Source: Paenibacillus thermotolerans
Lineage (GTDB): Bacteria > Bacillota > Bacilli > Paenibacillales > YIM-B00363
DNA length: 64,000 nucleotides
Assembly (NCBI RefSeq): GCF_028745515.1
Contig: NZ_JAQZSG010000006.1
Span: 62,001-126,000 of the forward strand
Direction: 5' to 3'
Shown: positions 28,085 to 37,598 of the stretch, piece by piece
Position numbering within the stretch: the first letter of the stretch is position 1
Layout of the letters: the number at the start of each line of letters is the position of its first letter
Made by a program: the position numbers and the translations under genes
Notes under the pieces: model-generated
Seen by the model: the letters and a program-made list of their open reading frames with translations, nothing else
What the model was told of the DNA's origin: nothing
Databases searched by the model: none

Positions 28085-30712
28085 ATGAAAGCAAGCGAAA
28101 TTCGCAGCAAATGGTTGAAGTTTTTCGAAAGCAAGGGACATAAGATCGAACCGAGCGCGCCGCTCGTACCGCACAACGACCCGACGCTGCTCTGGATCAA
28201 CGCGGGGATGGCGCCGCTTAAGCCGTATTTCGACGGCCGGGTGAAGCCGGAAAATCCGAGGATCGCCAATGCCCAGAAGTGCATCCGTACCAATGACATC
28301 GAAAATGTAGGCAAAACGCGCCGCCACCATACGTTCTTCGAGATGCTGGGCAATTTTTCGATCGGGGACTATTTTAAGGAAGAAACGATTACTTGGGCGT
28401 GGGAGTTTTTGACCTCCCCCGAATGGATCGGCTTCGATAAGGAGCGCTTGTCCGTCACGATCCATCCCGAGGACGAGGAAGCGTTCAAGCTTTGGAACGA
28501 GAAAATCGGCATTCCGGCAGAGCGGATCTACAAGCTGGAAGATAACTTCTGGGATATCGGCGAAGGGCCTTGCGGTCCTTGTACGGAAATTTTTTACGAC
28601 CGGGGCGAAAAATACGGAGACCTTTCCGATCCGGAATGCGTGCCGGGCGGCGAGAACGAACGGTTTCTCGAGGTGTGGAACCTGGTGTTCTCGCAATTCA
28701 ATCATAATAAGGACGGCTCCTATACGCCGCTCCCGAATAAAAACATCGATACCGGCGCCGGTCTCGAGCGTTTCGCATCGATTCTGCAAGACGTCGATTC
28801 CAACTTCGACACCGACCTGTTCCGTCCGATCATCGACGCGGCTTCGAAGGTTGCCGGGGTAACGTACGGCATCGACGAGGAGAACGACGTGGCGCTGAAG
28901 GTGATCGCCGATCACATTCGCACCGTCGTATTTTCCGTCGGCGACGGCGTCCTTCCCGGCAATGAAGGCCGCGGCTACGTCATTCGCCGTTTGCTTCGCC
29001 GCGCGGTCCGCTACGGAAAAAAGCTCGGCGTGGAAAAACCGTTCATGTACGAGCTTACGTCCGTCGTCGGAGACATTATGGGCGTATACTATCCGGAGGT
29101 CGTCGCGAAGCGGGAATTTATCGAGAAAGTGATCCGCATGGAAGAGGAACGGTTTCACGAGACGCTAACGGAGGGCCTCGCGATTCTCGAATCGTTCGTG
29201 GAATCGGCCAAGAAGGAAGGACGCACCGCCATTACCGGTCCCGAAGCGTTTAAGCTCTACGACACGTACGGCTTCCCGCTTGATTTGACGGAGGATTACT
29301 CTGCCGAGAAAGGGATGACGGTCGACCGGGACGGCTTCGAGACCGCGATGGAGGAGCAGCGCAAGCGCGCCCGCGCAGCCCGTCAGGAGACGGAAAGCAT
29401 GAAGGTGCAGGGCGGCGCCTTGTCGGAATTTGCGGTTAAAAGCGAGTTTGTTGGTTATAATGAACTGGTAACTACTGCTAATATTATCGCGGTGCTGCAA
29501 GGAGACGAGATGGTCGAGATGGTCGGCGCCGGCGAGAAGGCGGCGGTCATCTTGGATCGTACGCCGTTCTATGCGGAAAGCGGCGGTCAGGTAAGCGATA
29601 CGGGCACTTTGACCGGTGACGACGTGAGAGCGGTTGTCGAAGGCTTGTCGAAGGCGCCGCACGGTCAACACGTCCATTACGTGACGGTGGAGCGCGGCGT
29701 GCTCCGCAAGGGAGATCAGGTCGCGGCTGCCGTCGCGCGCGATGTGCGCGAAGGCGTCATTAAAAACCATACCGCGACGCACTTGCTTCATAAAGCGCTG
29801 AAGGAAGTGCTGGGCGAGCACGTGAATCAAGCGGGATCGCTTGTCGAGAACGACCGGCTTCGCTTCGACTTCTCGCACATTGCTTCGATGACGGCGGATG
29901 AAATCGCCGACGTCGAGCGCCGCGTGAACGAGCAAATTTGGCGCGGAACGCCGCTTCGCATCGAACAGATGGCGATCAACGAAGCGAAGTCGATGGGAGC
30001 GATGGCGCTGTTCGGCGAAAAGTACGGCGACATCGTCCGCGTCGTTCAAGTGCCGGGATACAGCATCGAGCTGTGCGGCGGCTGCCACGTCGAAAACACG
30101 GCGCAAATCGGGCTGTTCAAAATCGTATCCGAGAGCGGGATCGGCTCGGGCATTCGCCGGATCGAGGCGGTAACGGGGAAAGCGGCTTATTTATTCCTGG
30201 AAAGCCAAGTGCAAATTTTGCGCGAAGGAGCCGGGCTGCTGAAGACGAATCCCGCCGAGCTGCCGAAACGGATTGAAGCCGTTCAAGCCCAGCTTCGCGA
30301 TTCGCAGCGGGAAATCGACTCGCTCCGCTCCAAGCTGAGCGCCATGGAAGCGGGCTCGCTCGAGAGCGCGGCGAAAAAAATCGGCGGCGTATCGCTGCTG
30401 ACTGCCGAAATCGCCGGCGCGGATATGGAAAGCTTGCGCACGATCGCCGACCAGATGAAGAACAAGCTCGGGTCCGCGGTCATTGTGCTCGGTTCGAAGG
30501 CTGAAGGCAAAGTGAATTTGGTCGCGGCCGTCACGCCGGATTTAGTAAAGGCGGGATATTCCGCCGGAGCGCTCGTGAAGGAAGCGGCCGCCATTTGCGG
30601 CGGCGGAGGCGGCGGCCGGCCGGATATGGCACAAGCGGGCGGGAAGGACCCGGCAAAGCTGGACGAAGCGCTTAAGCGGATCGAAGCCCTCGTGGCGGAG
30701 AAGGAAGCGTAA
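28085..30712 (+). CDS. alaS: Alanyl-tRNA synthetase
   Basis: AlaRS charges tRNA-Ala and edits mischarged Ser/Gly. The 875-residue protein shows the class II catalytic domain with the [25 protein letters not shown] signature (about residues 65-90), and the editing domain with [11 protein letters not shown] near residue 565 and [13 protein letters not shown] near 665. A C-terminal coiled and DHHA1-type region follows, ending in a glycine-rich [15 protein letters not shown]. The ATG has AAAAGGAGG 10 bases upstream. It heads an alaS-ireB-ruvX-DUF1292-mltG order matching B. subtilis. Confidence 0.97.
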   Translation: MKASEIRSKWLKFFESKGHKIEPSAPLVPHNDPTLLWINAGMAPLKPYFDGRVKPENPRIANAQKCIRTNDIENVGKTRRHHTFFEMLGNFSIGDYFKEETITWAWEFLTSPEWIGFDKERLSVTIHPEDEEAFKLWNEKIGIPAERIYKLEDNFWDIGEGPCGPCTEIFYDRGEKYGDLSDPECVPGGENERFLEVWNLVFSQFNHNKDGSYTPLPNKNIDTGAGLERFASILQDVDSNFDTDLFRPIIDAASKVAGVTYGIDEENDVALKVIADHIRTVVFSVGDGVLPGNEGRGYVIRRLLRRAVRYGKKLGVEKPFMYELTSVVGDIMGVYYPEVVAKREFIEKVIRMEEERFHETLTEGLAILESFVESAKKEGRTAITGPEAFKLYDTYGFPLDLTEDYSAEKGMTVDRDGFETAMEEQRKRARAARQETESMKVQGGALSEFAVKSEFVGYNELVTTANIIAVLQGDEMVEMVGAGEKAAVILDRTPFYAESGGQVSDTGTLTGDDVRAVVEGLSKAPHGQHVHYVTVERGVLRKGDQVAAAVARDVREGVIKNHTATHLLHKALKEVLGEHVNQAGSLVENDRLRFDFSHIASMTADEIADVERRVNEQIWRGTPLRIEQMAINEAKSMGAMALFGEKYGDIVRVVQVPGYSIELCGGCHVENTAQIGLFKIVSESGIGSGIRRIEAVTGKAAYLFLESQVQILREGAGLLKTNPAELPKRIEAVQAQLRDSQREIDSLRSKLSAMEAGSLESAAKKIGGVSLLTAEIAGADMESLRTIADQMKNKLGSAVIVLGSKAEGKVNLVAAVTPDLVKAGYSAGALVKEAAAICGGGGGGRPDMAQAGGKDPAKLDEALKRIEALVAEKEA

Positions 30713-30816
30713 GGAAAGGAAAACATTGTATGCCGTCCGGCTGTAAAAAAGGATTTTCATCATAAGCACAGAATATAAATTTAGAAATAAATTCTAAGCG
30801 CATTGGGAGGTGCGGT

Positions 30817-31077
30817 ATGGATTTCTCGGACAAAACGATGAAATACGTGCCCCAAGCCGATCCTCGGGAAGCATCGGCCCAGGAGGTGCTGCTGAGCGTC
30901 TATGACGCGCTGCAGGAGAAAGGGTACAACCCGATCAACCAAATCGTCGGCTATTTGCTGTCCGGCGATCCGGCTTACATCCCTCGGCACGATAACGCGC
31001 GAAGCCTGATTCGCAAACGGGAACGGGACGAACTGATCGAAGAGCTCGTACGGTTCTACGTTAACCGACATCGATAA
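30817..31077 (+). CDS. ireB: IreB family regulatory phosphoprotein (UPF0297)
   Basis: This 86-residue protein matches UPF0297 (B. subtilis YrzL) along its whole length, including [20 protein letters not shown] and the [18 protein letters not shown] segment. In Enterococcus, IreB is a substrate of the Ser/Thr kinase IreK and affects cephalosporin resistance; a similar link here is inference. GGGAGG lies before the ATG. The stop is two bases from the ruvX start. Confidence 0.92.
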   Translation: MDFSDKTMKYVPQADPREASAQEVLLSVYDALQEKGYNPINQIVGYLLSGDPAYIPRHDNARSLIRKRERDELIEELVRFYVNRHR

Positions 31078-31079
31078 TT

Positions 31080-31499
31080 ATGCGTTACATGGGATTGGAT
31101 TACGGCGACAGGCAAATCGGAGTCGCCGTGAGCGACGAGCTCGGCTTTACCGCGCAGGGGCTGACCGTTCTTCGCAATTCGGGCGACGAGCGGGTGCTCC
31201 AAGACATTGCGGGCCTTGTTCGGGAATGGAACGTCACCGATATTGTCGTCGGTCTTCCGAAAAACATGAACGGATCGGTCGGTCCCAGAGGCGAGCTTGC
31301 GATGCGGTTCGCCGAGGAGCTGCGGAACGTCGTTTCTTGCCCCGTTCATCTGTGGGATGAGCGGCTGACCACGAAGTCCGCCGAGCGGACGTTGATCGAG
31401 GCCGATGTAAGCCGCAAAAAGCGCAAAGGCATCGTAGACCGTATAGCCGCAGCGCTTATATTGCAAAATTATATGGATGCGAAATCTATGAAGAGGTGA
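31080..31499 (+). CDS. ruvX: Putative pre-16S rRNA nuclease YqgF / RuvX
   Basis: This 139-residue RNase H-fold protein is of the YqgF/RuvX family. It is thought to process the 5' end of 16S rRNA and was earlier proposed as a Holliday-junction resolvase. The N-terminal MGLDYGDRQIGVAVSDE gives the first acidic site, VVGLPKNMNGS the second motif, and DERLTTKSAE and IVDRIAAALILQNY the later ones. It follows ireB by two bases, the usual arrangement. Confidence 0.93.
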   Translation: MRYMGLDYGDRQIGVAVSDELGFTAQGLTVLRNSGDERVLQDIAGLVREWNVTDIVVGLPKNMNGSVGPRGELAMRFAEELRNVVSCPVHLWDERLTTKSAERTLIEADVSRKKRKGIVDRIAAALILQNYMDAKSMKR

Positions 31500-31504
31500 A
31501 AAAA

Positions 31505-31822
31505 ATGGCGGATCATCACGATCACGATCACAACCATAACGACGCAGCAGAGCCGGAAATCATTTACATTCCGGACGAGGAAGGCAACGAGGAAGAATTT
31601 GAGGTCATCATGAAGTTTGAAGTGGAAGGCTCCGACAACAAATACATGATGGTCGTTCCGCTCGACAGCGACGACGAGGAAACCGACGAGGTTTACGCGT
31701 TCCGTTATGAAGAGGAAGGCGACGAATTGAAGCTTTACACCATAGACGACGAGGAAGAGTGGAACATGGTGGAGGAAACGTTCAATACGCTGCTTGAAGA
31801 AATGGACGGGAGCGAATCTTAA
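31505..31822 (+). CDS. DUF1292 acidic protein (YrzB-like), copy 1
   Basis: This 105-residue, very acidic protein begins with a His/Asp-rich stretch (HHDHDHNHND). The DUF1292 core follows with EFEVIMKFEVEGSDNKYMMVVPLDSDDEETDEVYAFRY-type beta-strand pattern and a DDEEEWNMVEETFN ending. The ATG at 31505 is preceded by GAAGAGG at suitable distance; an in-frame GTG nine bases earlier overlaps that site. It occupies the yrzB position in the alaS operon. Function unknown; the His-rich start could bind metal. Confidence 0.8.
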   Translation: MADHHDHDHNHNDAAEPEIIYIPDEEGNEEEFEVIMKFEVEGSDNKYMMVVPLDSDDEETDEVYAFRYEEEGDELKLYTIDDEEEWNMVEETFNTLLEEMDGSES

Positions 31823-32139
31823 TGCCGGAATACCAGCTTTCGGATGTCAAACGCGTGAATCGTCTTCTCGAGGCGTACGGCGAGGAGATCGAATTGACGG
31901 AGGACGGCCGCAATACGGCCGCTTCGTATAACATCGTGCTGGAATTCGAAGTCGGCGATCGCTCCTACGCCGTGCTTCGCGCCGTGCATTCAACCGGACT
32001 GGACGATTATATGCTGTTTCGGGTGAAGGAGCTCGGCGACGGAGAATACGAAATCGAGTCGATTGACGACGACGACGAGTGGGAAAACATTTCCGAGCTC
32101 GTTGACGAAATGACCACGAAGTTTACCGACGAAGCATAG
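31822..32139 (+). CDS. DUF1292-like acidic protein, copy 2
   Basis: This 105-residue protein has the same fold pattern as its upstream neighbour: a beta-rich middle (SYNIVLEFEVGDRSYAVL), the LDDYMLFRVKELGDGEYEIESI core, and an acidic DDDEWENISELVDEM tail. It lacks the His-rich start and has an extra N-terminal helix (VKRVNRLLEAYGEEI). The start overlaps the upstream stop by one base, and GGGAG lies 9 bases before. It is probably an ancient duplicate of the first copy. A terminator follows. Function unknown. Confidence 0.75.
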   Translation: MPEYQLSDVKRVNRLLEAYGEEIELTEDGRNTAASYNIVLEFEVGDRSYAVLRAVHSTGLDDYMLFRVKELGDGEYEIESIDDDDEWENISELVDEMTTKFTDEA

Positions 32140-32172
32140 AAAGCGCAATTTCATAATCTCAAAGTTAGAAAT

Positions 32173-32195
32173 GAGCGGCGCAAGTCGCTCTTTTT
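32173..32195 (+). terminator. Intrinsic terminator/attenuator before mltG
   Basis: GAGCGGC (32173-32179) pairs with GTCGCTC (32184-32190) around a GCAA tetraloop, followed by five T. It may reduce but not abolish transcription into mltG. Confidence 0.8.
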
Positions 32196-32216
32196 CCTGT
32201 TGCGGAGGTACCGTTC

Positions 32217-33281
32217 TTGAAAGTATTGAAAATCGCAATCATCGTTATTGTCATCGCGGCGGCCGCAGCCGCCGGGGCCGTTTATTACGTCATGCAGCAA
32301 TTAATGCCGGCGGAGCCTGCCGGCATCCCCGTCATCGTCGAGATTCCCGAGGGCAAGACATCGGCGCAAATCGCGGATATTTTGGAGGAAGCGGGAATCG
32401 TGCGCAGCGGCACGGTGTTTGCTTATTATTTGAAGTACAAAGGGTTGGGAAGCAACTTTCAAGCCGGAACGTATGAGATGACGCCAGGCATGACCTTGGT
32501 GGACATTATCGATCAGCTGTCATCCGGCAGAACGGTGAAGGAGGAAGTGCTTCGTTTCACGGTCCCCGAAGGCTTTACCGCTTCGCAAATCATCGAGCTG
32601 CTTTCGAATAAACTAGGCTTTTCGCAGGAAGAACTGGCCGGTATCGTAAGCAACCGGCTGACAGCGGAGGAAGCGAAGGCGAGCCGGATCGTATGGGCGG
32701 CGGAAATTCCGGAAAATCCGAATTATAAATTTGCGCTGGAAGGCTATTTATTCCCGGAAACGTATGAGCTGCCGAAGGACAGCGCGGCGGGAGACGCCGT
32801 CTTGCGCATGCTGCACGAGCTGGATCTGAAGGTGAAGCAGCTTCCGGAAGGATGGGAGGAGCAGCTGAAAGCGTCGGGCTTAACGTTCCATAAGCTGCTT
32901 ACGGTTGCCTCCCTAATCGAAAGAGAAGTGTCGGTCGACAAAGAGCGGAAGCTGGTGGCGGGCGTCATCTATAACCGGCTTAAGAAAGAGATGCCGCTGC
33001 AGCTGGACGCAACGGTGCAATATGTGTTCGGCAAACAGAAAGAGCGTCTGTTCGAAAAGGATTTGCAAATCGAAAGTCCATACAACACGTATTTGCACCC
33101 CGGTCTCCCTCCGGGGCCGATCGCGAGCCCGGGCTTAAAGTCAATTGAAGCGGCGTTATATCCCGAAGCGTCTAACTTTTTATTTTATGTAACCAAAAAG
33201 GACGGCTCCGGCGAGCACCTTTTTGCGGAAACGTATAAAGAGCACTTGGAAAATATTAAGAAAAGCAAGCAAGCTGAGTAA
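32217..33281 (+). CDS. mltG: Endolytic transglycosylase MltG (YceG-like)
   Basis: MltG cleaves nascent glycan strands and is proposed to terminate peptidoglycan polymerisation. The 354-residue protein has one N-terminal membrane anchor (residues 4-27) and a LysM-like region. The YceG catalytic domain follows, with LIEREVSVDKERKLVAGVIYNRLK (catalytic Glu near residue 237), LQLDATVQYVFG near residue 262 and SPYNTYLHPGLPPGPIASPG near 290. The start is TTG 32217 with CGGAGGT 7 bases upstream. It corresponds to YrrL, the last gene of the alaS cluster in B. subtilis. Confidence 0.93.
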   Translation: MKVLKIAIIVIVIAAAAAAGAVYYVMQQLMPAEPAGIPVIVEIPEGKTSAQIADILEEAGIVRSGTVFAYYLKYKGLGSNFQAGTYEMTPGMTLVDIIDQLSSGRTVKEEVLRFTVPEGFTASQIIELLSNKLGFSQEELAGIVSNRLTAEEAKASRIVWAAEIPENPNYKFALEGYLFPETYELPKDSAAGDAVLRMLHELDLKVKQLPEGWEEQLKASGLTFHKLLTVASLIEREVSVDKERKLVAGVIYNRLKKEMPLQLDATVQYVFGKQKERLFEKDLQIESPYNTYLHPGLPPGPIASPGLKSIEAALYPEASNFLFYVTKKDGSGEHLFAETYKEHLENIKKSKQAE

Positions 33282-33402
33282 TCCGGAAGTCTCACATAAA
33301 AATTGATAAGCGGAAAATAAAGGATTTTGCCCGAATGTGTCGAATATAGTCGAAGGTTAAAACTTAGGGCTATAGTCACACATGAAAGGATGAAATGATG
33401 CA

Positions 33403-35526
33403 ATGTCACTCAAAATGCCCAAATTTCCAAAAATTCGCGGGATTCGTCAAATTTCCGCAACTGCTTCGAAGACGGGCGGTGTAAATCTGAAAAACGTACG
33501 ATTTGTAAACCCTGCAAGATCGATCGGTATGAAGCTGTTTTTGTTTTTCTTTATCGCAATCGTTGCTTCCATCTTGCTGGTAGGACTCATCTCCTATAAC
33601 AAATCTAAGAGCATTATTGAATCGCAGATGGCGGATGCGAAAGGTCAAACCGTCGTACAGGTGACCCAAAAAATCACTATGCTGCTTATGAACTTCGAAG
33701 GAATCAGCACTCGAATATTGCTTATTCCCGAGTTGAGCGAATTCGTCAATGCCACCAAGCTATCGGACGAAATGACCGTTGAAAAAATAGATTTGCGCAA
33801 GAAAGTCGACGGTGTCCTTCAACAATATGTTTTCTCGGACGCCAGCATTGCGGGAATTTATTTGATTCCCGTAGATGAAAAACTTCCCGGCCTCGGTACG
33901 GGTTCGATTTCTTTCGAACAAGCGAGCAGTACGGATTGGTATAAGAAAGCTGTAGAAGCCGACGGAAAAATCGTTTGGGTTTCGACCGTGCCGGAGAGCA
34001 TTTCCGGCTCTGTCAGCTCCCCTACTTTCGGAATGGTTCGGCTTATTAAAGACAAGAATACGTTAAAGCCGAACTACGTGTTGCTCGTGGAACTGAAAGA
34101 ATTGATTCTCCGTGCGGCGGGAGCCGGAGCGATGGGGGAAGGCGGGGCCACCTACGCAATCGACAAAGAAGGCATCATTATTTCTTCTCCGAACGCCGAA
34201 GAGCTCGGCACTAAATTTCCTTTATCGATTAAGTCCGGCAGCAGCGGACAAGGCTCGACGGTCGGCAACCTTAACGGTGAAAAGACGCTCGTCGCGTACA
34301 GCACGCTTCCTTCAAGCGGCTGGATGTTGGCGGGATCGGTTCCTTATGACAAGATCGTTGCAGGGACGACGGAAATATTTTCATTGTCGGTCATAATGGC
34401 TGTAGTCGGCGCCATTTTGGCGGTTGCGATCGGCTGGCTGGTCGTCATAATGATCGCCAGACCGCTGCAAAAGATGAGCGGTGTGATGCGGGAAGCCGAG
34501 AACGGCGATTTGTCGGTAACGTCGCCGTTTACGAACCGTAAGGACGAAATTGGCAGGCTGGCGGTCAGCTTCAATGAGATGATCGGCAAAATCCGAACAC
34601 TGGTGGAGCAGACGAACCGGTCCGCGGAGAAGGTGCTTCAAACCGCTTCGGAGCTGTCGGATTCGTCGCGAAAAACGGCGCAATCCGCAAGAGAGATCGC
34701 CACCGCTACCGAACAAATTGCTGCAGGCGCCGGCAACTTGGCGGTTGAAGCGGAGAAGGGCGCGGATCTGACGATCCAAATGAGCGACCGGATGAAGGAG
34801 GCCGTAACGGCCAACGTCCAGATGGCAAGCGCCGCCGCCGAGGTTCGGGATTCGAGCGGCAAAGGCTCCTTACATATGCAGGCGTTAAGCGAGAAGACGA
34901 ACGCAACGGAAGAGCTGACGCGTTCGATGGTCAAGAAGGTCGAAGATTTGAAGGAAAGCACCAGCTCGATCCGGAAAATTCTCGATGCGCTCAATAATAT
35001 GGCAAGGCAGACGAACATTTTGGCGCTGAACGCTACAATCGAAGCCGCTCGCGCCGGAGCGGCGGGACGCGGGTTTATGGTCGTCGCGGACGAAATTCGT
35101 AAGCTTGCCGACCAAACGAAGCAGAACATCGATAATGTCGGCGAAATGACGGAACGGATCCGCAAAGAAATTGACGAGACCGTGCTGCTCGTTTCGGAGG
35201 CGTATCCGATGTTCCGGGAGCAGATTGCATCCGTTAAGGAAACGAACGAAATTTTCGACTCCGTGAACGAGCGGATGAATTTGTTCGTGCAGCAGCTGGA
35301 CGCGGTAACCGATTCGATCTCACACCTGGACCAAACGCAGAAGTCGCTTACGGTTGCCATGACCAATGTGAGCGCGGTCGCCGAGGAGTCGTCGGCCACT
35401 TCCGAAGAGGTTGCCGGACTAAGCTCCGAGCAGCTTGGCGTGAGCGAGTCGCTTGTCGAGCTTGCGAACCGGCTGGAGGAGGTTTCCAAGGGTCTTACCG
35501 ATTCGTTAACGAAGTTTCGCATGTAG
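33403..35526 (+). CDS. Methyl-accepting chemotaxis protein with extracellular sensor
   Basis: This 707-residue receptor has a membrane segment at about residues 45-67, an extracytoplasmic sensing region of about 260 residues with the two-lobed dCACHE pattern, and a second membrane segment near 327-352. A HAMP domain (about 353-405) and a signalling coil follow, with NILALNATIEAARAGAAGRGFMVVADEIRKLADQT near residue 541 as the hairpin tip. It would report an unknown ligand to CheA/CheW. The cytoplasmic, lysine-rich N-terminal 40 residues are unusual for a chemoreceptor. It is flanked by terminators, so it is a single-gene unit. Confidence 0.92.
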   Translation: MSLKMPKFPKIRGIRQISATASKTGGVNLKNVRFVNPARSIGMKLFLFFFIAIVASILLVGLISYNKSKSIIESQMADAKGQTVVQVTQKITMLLMNFEGISTRILLIPELSEFVNATKLSDEMTVEKIDLRKKVDGVLQQYVFSDASIAGIYLIPVDEKLPGLGTGSISFEQASSTDWYKKAVEADGKIVWVSTVPESISGSVSSPTFGMVRLIKDKNTLKPNYVLLVELKELILRAAGAGAMGEGGATYAIDKEGIIISSPNAEELGTKFPLSIKSGSSGQGSTVGNLNGEKTLVAYSTLPSSGWMLAGSVPYDKIVAGTTEIFSLSVIMAVVGAILAVAIGWLVVIMIARPLQKMSGVMREAENGDLSVTSPFTNRKDEIGRLAVSFNEMIGKIRTLVEQTNRSAEKVLQTASELSDSSRKTAQSAREIATATEQIAAGAGNLAVEAEKGADLTIQMSDRMKEAVTANVQMASAAAEVRDSSGKGSLHMQALSEKTNATEELTRSMVKKVEDLKESTSSIRKILDALNNMARQTNILALNATIEAARAGAAGRGFMVVADEIRKLADQTKQNIDNVGEMTERIRKEIDETVLLVSEAYPMFREQIASVKETNEIFDSVNERMNLFVQQLDAVTDSISHLDQTQKSLTVAMTNVSAVAEESSATSEEVAGLSSEQLGVSESLVELANRLEEVSKGLTDSLTKFRM

Positions 35527-35535
35527 TTTTAATAC

Positions 35536-35569
35536 CCGCCGTTGCATAATGCACGGCGGTTCTTTGTTT
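35536..35569 (+). terminator. Intrinsic terminator after the chemoreceptor gene
   Basis: CCGCCGT (35536-35542) and ACGGCGG (35553-35559) enclose an inner GCA/TGC stem, followed by a T-rich tail. Confidence 0.82.
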
Positions 35570-35644
35570 AGGTCGTAAAAAAGCCCGGCAGAAGTTTTTC
35601 CGGCAATCGAATGGTTCATACTGGATGATGAGGTGAAATGATCT

Positions 35645-37438
35645 ATGCTTCGTCAAATCCGGATGTTCATCATTCTGCTCGGAATGACGTTAGGAATCGG
35701 TTTATTGGGAGCAAGGCTGCTTTGGCTTCAAGTGAAGGATGCTTTGATTCCCGCCCGCGCTTCGGCAGGCGCCGTGGAGAGGGCTGTCGCACAGCGGGCC
35801 GGCGGCGTCGTGCTGGACAGCGGAAGGGGGCGCATCGTTGACCGGCACGGCGAGGCGATGGCCGGGATCCCGACACGCAGTCTGCTGTTGCTGCCCGCCC
35901 AAGCCGCCTTTCCGTCCGAAGGCGCCATTGCCGCACTAAGCCGCGTGCTGCAAATCCGCCCCGAGGAGCTTGAGCGCAGATGGAGAAGCTTGAAGGCCCC
36001 TGCTCTGTGGTCTACGAAGGATGGGGAGACTCCCGCCGAATTGACCGTAAATCAAGCGGAACAAATCCGGAGATTTGCGCTGCCGGGGGCGATTCCCGTC
36101 GATACGGTCCGCCGATATGCAAGCGGAGGCGTTGCCTCGCAATTGATCGGCTTTGTTGCGGAGTGGCCGGAGCGTGTAAACAGCCATTACCGGAATAAGC
36201 TGCAAAGGGGCACCGTAACGCTTTCCACTCCGATCGGAGCTTCCGGGTTGGAGCTCGGCTTCGATCGCTTTCTTCAGAGCGTCCGGCCGGAGGCTGTCGT
36301 GGTATACACCGATCCGAAAGGAAATGCGTTATCCGGCCTCGGCATCCGGAAGCTCGCGCCGAATAACCCGCATTACCCGCTGAAGCTGGTCACCACCATC
36401 GACCTGTCCGTGCAGCGCCGGCTGGAGGAGCTGGCTGACCGTAGCGGCTTAAACCGCGGATCGATCGTCGTGCTGGATGCCCGTACCGCGGATGTCGTCG
36501 CCATGGTCAGCCGTCCGCAATTCGACAGATCTAACGCGAGCGGACAAGAGAGCAGCTGGCGGAATCGGGCGCTGATCGCCATGACCCCGGGATCCGTTTA
36601 CAAAAGCGTAATTGCGGCGGCTGCGTTGGAGGAAGGGGTCGTAAAAGCGGGAGAATTTTTCGATTGCAACGGCAGCTTCGGCAAATACGGGCTGACTTGC
36701 TGGAAGAAAGGCGGGCACGGTCATATTACGTTCGAGGAGGGCTTTGCGCAGTCGTGCAATATTGTGTTCGCCACCGTTGCGGGTCGGCTGTCCGCCGAAG
36801 CTTTGAACGAGCATGCGCAAGCGTTCGGAGTAACCGGAACCGTCGGCTGGAGCGGCATTTCTGCCGTCGACGGCGGACCGATCAAGCAGTTTCCCGAGGA
36901 GGAAGCGGGACAAGCGTTCGTTAAGGGGAAGCCGGTGAACGACGGAGGAGTAATGGCGCAAACCGGAATCGGGCAGCGGGACGTGCTTCTGTCGCCGCTG
37001 GCGGCCGCGAATTGGGTTGTAACACTGTTGAATAACGGCGTCGTATCGACGCCGAGGGCGGTTTCGTCCCTTCGCTTCGCAGGGGGGCAGACGATGGAGG
37101 GCTACGGCTTGCAGCACGCCGCGGTTCGGCCCGTCATGTCGGCAAGGACGGCGGAGCTGCTTCGGCGCATGATGAGGCGGGTCGTCGAGGAAGGAACGGG
37201 CACCGGCTTACAAGGAGCCGCGTGGCAGCTCGCCGGCAAAAGCGGTACGGCCCAAGTAACCGTACAAGGAAAGCCGTTTGTACACCAATGGTTCGTCGGG
37301 TATGGGCCTGTCAAACAGCCGCGCTACGCCGTGGCCGTCGTTGCCGAGCAGCGCCCGTCGGGGTCGTCTCACGCAGCAATCCCGCTGTTTAAGGAGGTAA
37401 TGGATATACTGGCGGAAGCGGAGCCGGCTATGAACTAG
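35645..37438 (+). CDS. Class B penicillin-binding protein (transpeptidase)
   Basis: This 597-residue class B PBP has one N-terminal membrane anchor (about residues 7-28), a dimerisation/pedestal region, and a transpeptidase domain from about residue 255. The three active-site motifs are intact: SVYK (STxK-type, near residue 318), SCN (SxN, near 368) and KSGTAQ near 535. There are no PASTA repeats. This size and architecture fit the SpoVD/PbpI-like or PBP2-like group that crosslinks peptidoglycan, but division, elongation or sporulation cannot be chosen. GAGGTG precedes the ATG. Confidence 0.9.
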   Translation: MLRQIRMFIILLGMTLGIGLLGARLLWLQVKDALIPARASAGAVERAVAQRAGGVVLDSGRGRIVDRHGEAMAGIPTRSLLLLPAQAAFPSEGAIAALSRVLQIRPEELERRWRSLKAPALWSTKDGETPAELTVNQAEQIRRFALPGAIPVDTVRRYASGGVASQLIGFVAEWPERVNSHYRNKLQRGTVTLSTPIGASGLELGFDRFLQSVRPEAVVVYTDPKGNALSGLGIRKLAPNNPHYPLKLVTTIDLSVQRRLEELADRSGLNRGSIVVLDARTADVVAMVSRPQFDRSNASGQESSWRNRALIAMTPGSVYKSVIAAAALEEGVVKAGEFFDCNGSFGKYGLTCWKKGGHGHITFEEGFAQSCNIVFATVAGRLSAEALNEHAQAFGVTGTVGWSGISAVDGGPIKQFPEEEAGQAFVKGKPVNDGGVMAQTGIGQRDVLLSPLAAANWVVTLLNNGVVSTPRAVSSLRFAGGQTMEGYGLQHAAVRPVMSARTAELLRRMMRRVVEEGTGTGLQGAAWQLAGKSGTAQVTVQGKPFVHQWFVGYGPVKQPRYAVAVVAEQRPSGSSHAAIPLFKEVMDILAEAEPAMN

Positions 37439-37598
37439 AGAAGCGAGACCGCTTATAAAGGTTGGTTTCCTTGAAACTCAGTCATTACTGCTTTCGTGGC
37501 AGGTTTGTCTGAGTTATAATAATTAGACGGAGGTTTGAAGATGCTATCGTAGTATGACGGCATCGGTCGGGAGAGAAGAAGGAAGTAGGGGGAGAGAA

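Noticed and set aside
33310..33375. Sigma-D-like promoter (TAAA ... GTCGAATA) before the chemoreceptor gene
   Set aside because: The -10 differs from GCCGATAT by an insertion and the spacing is too long; not reported as a feature.
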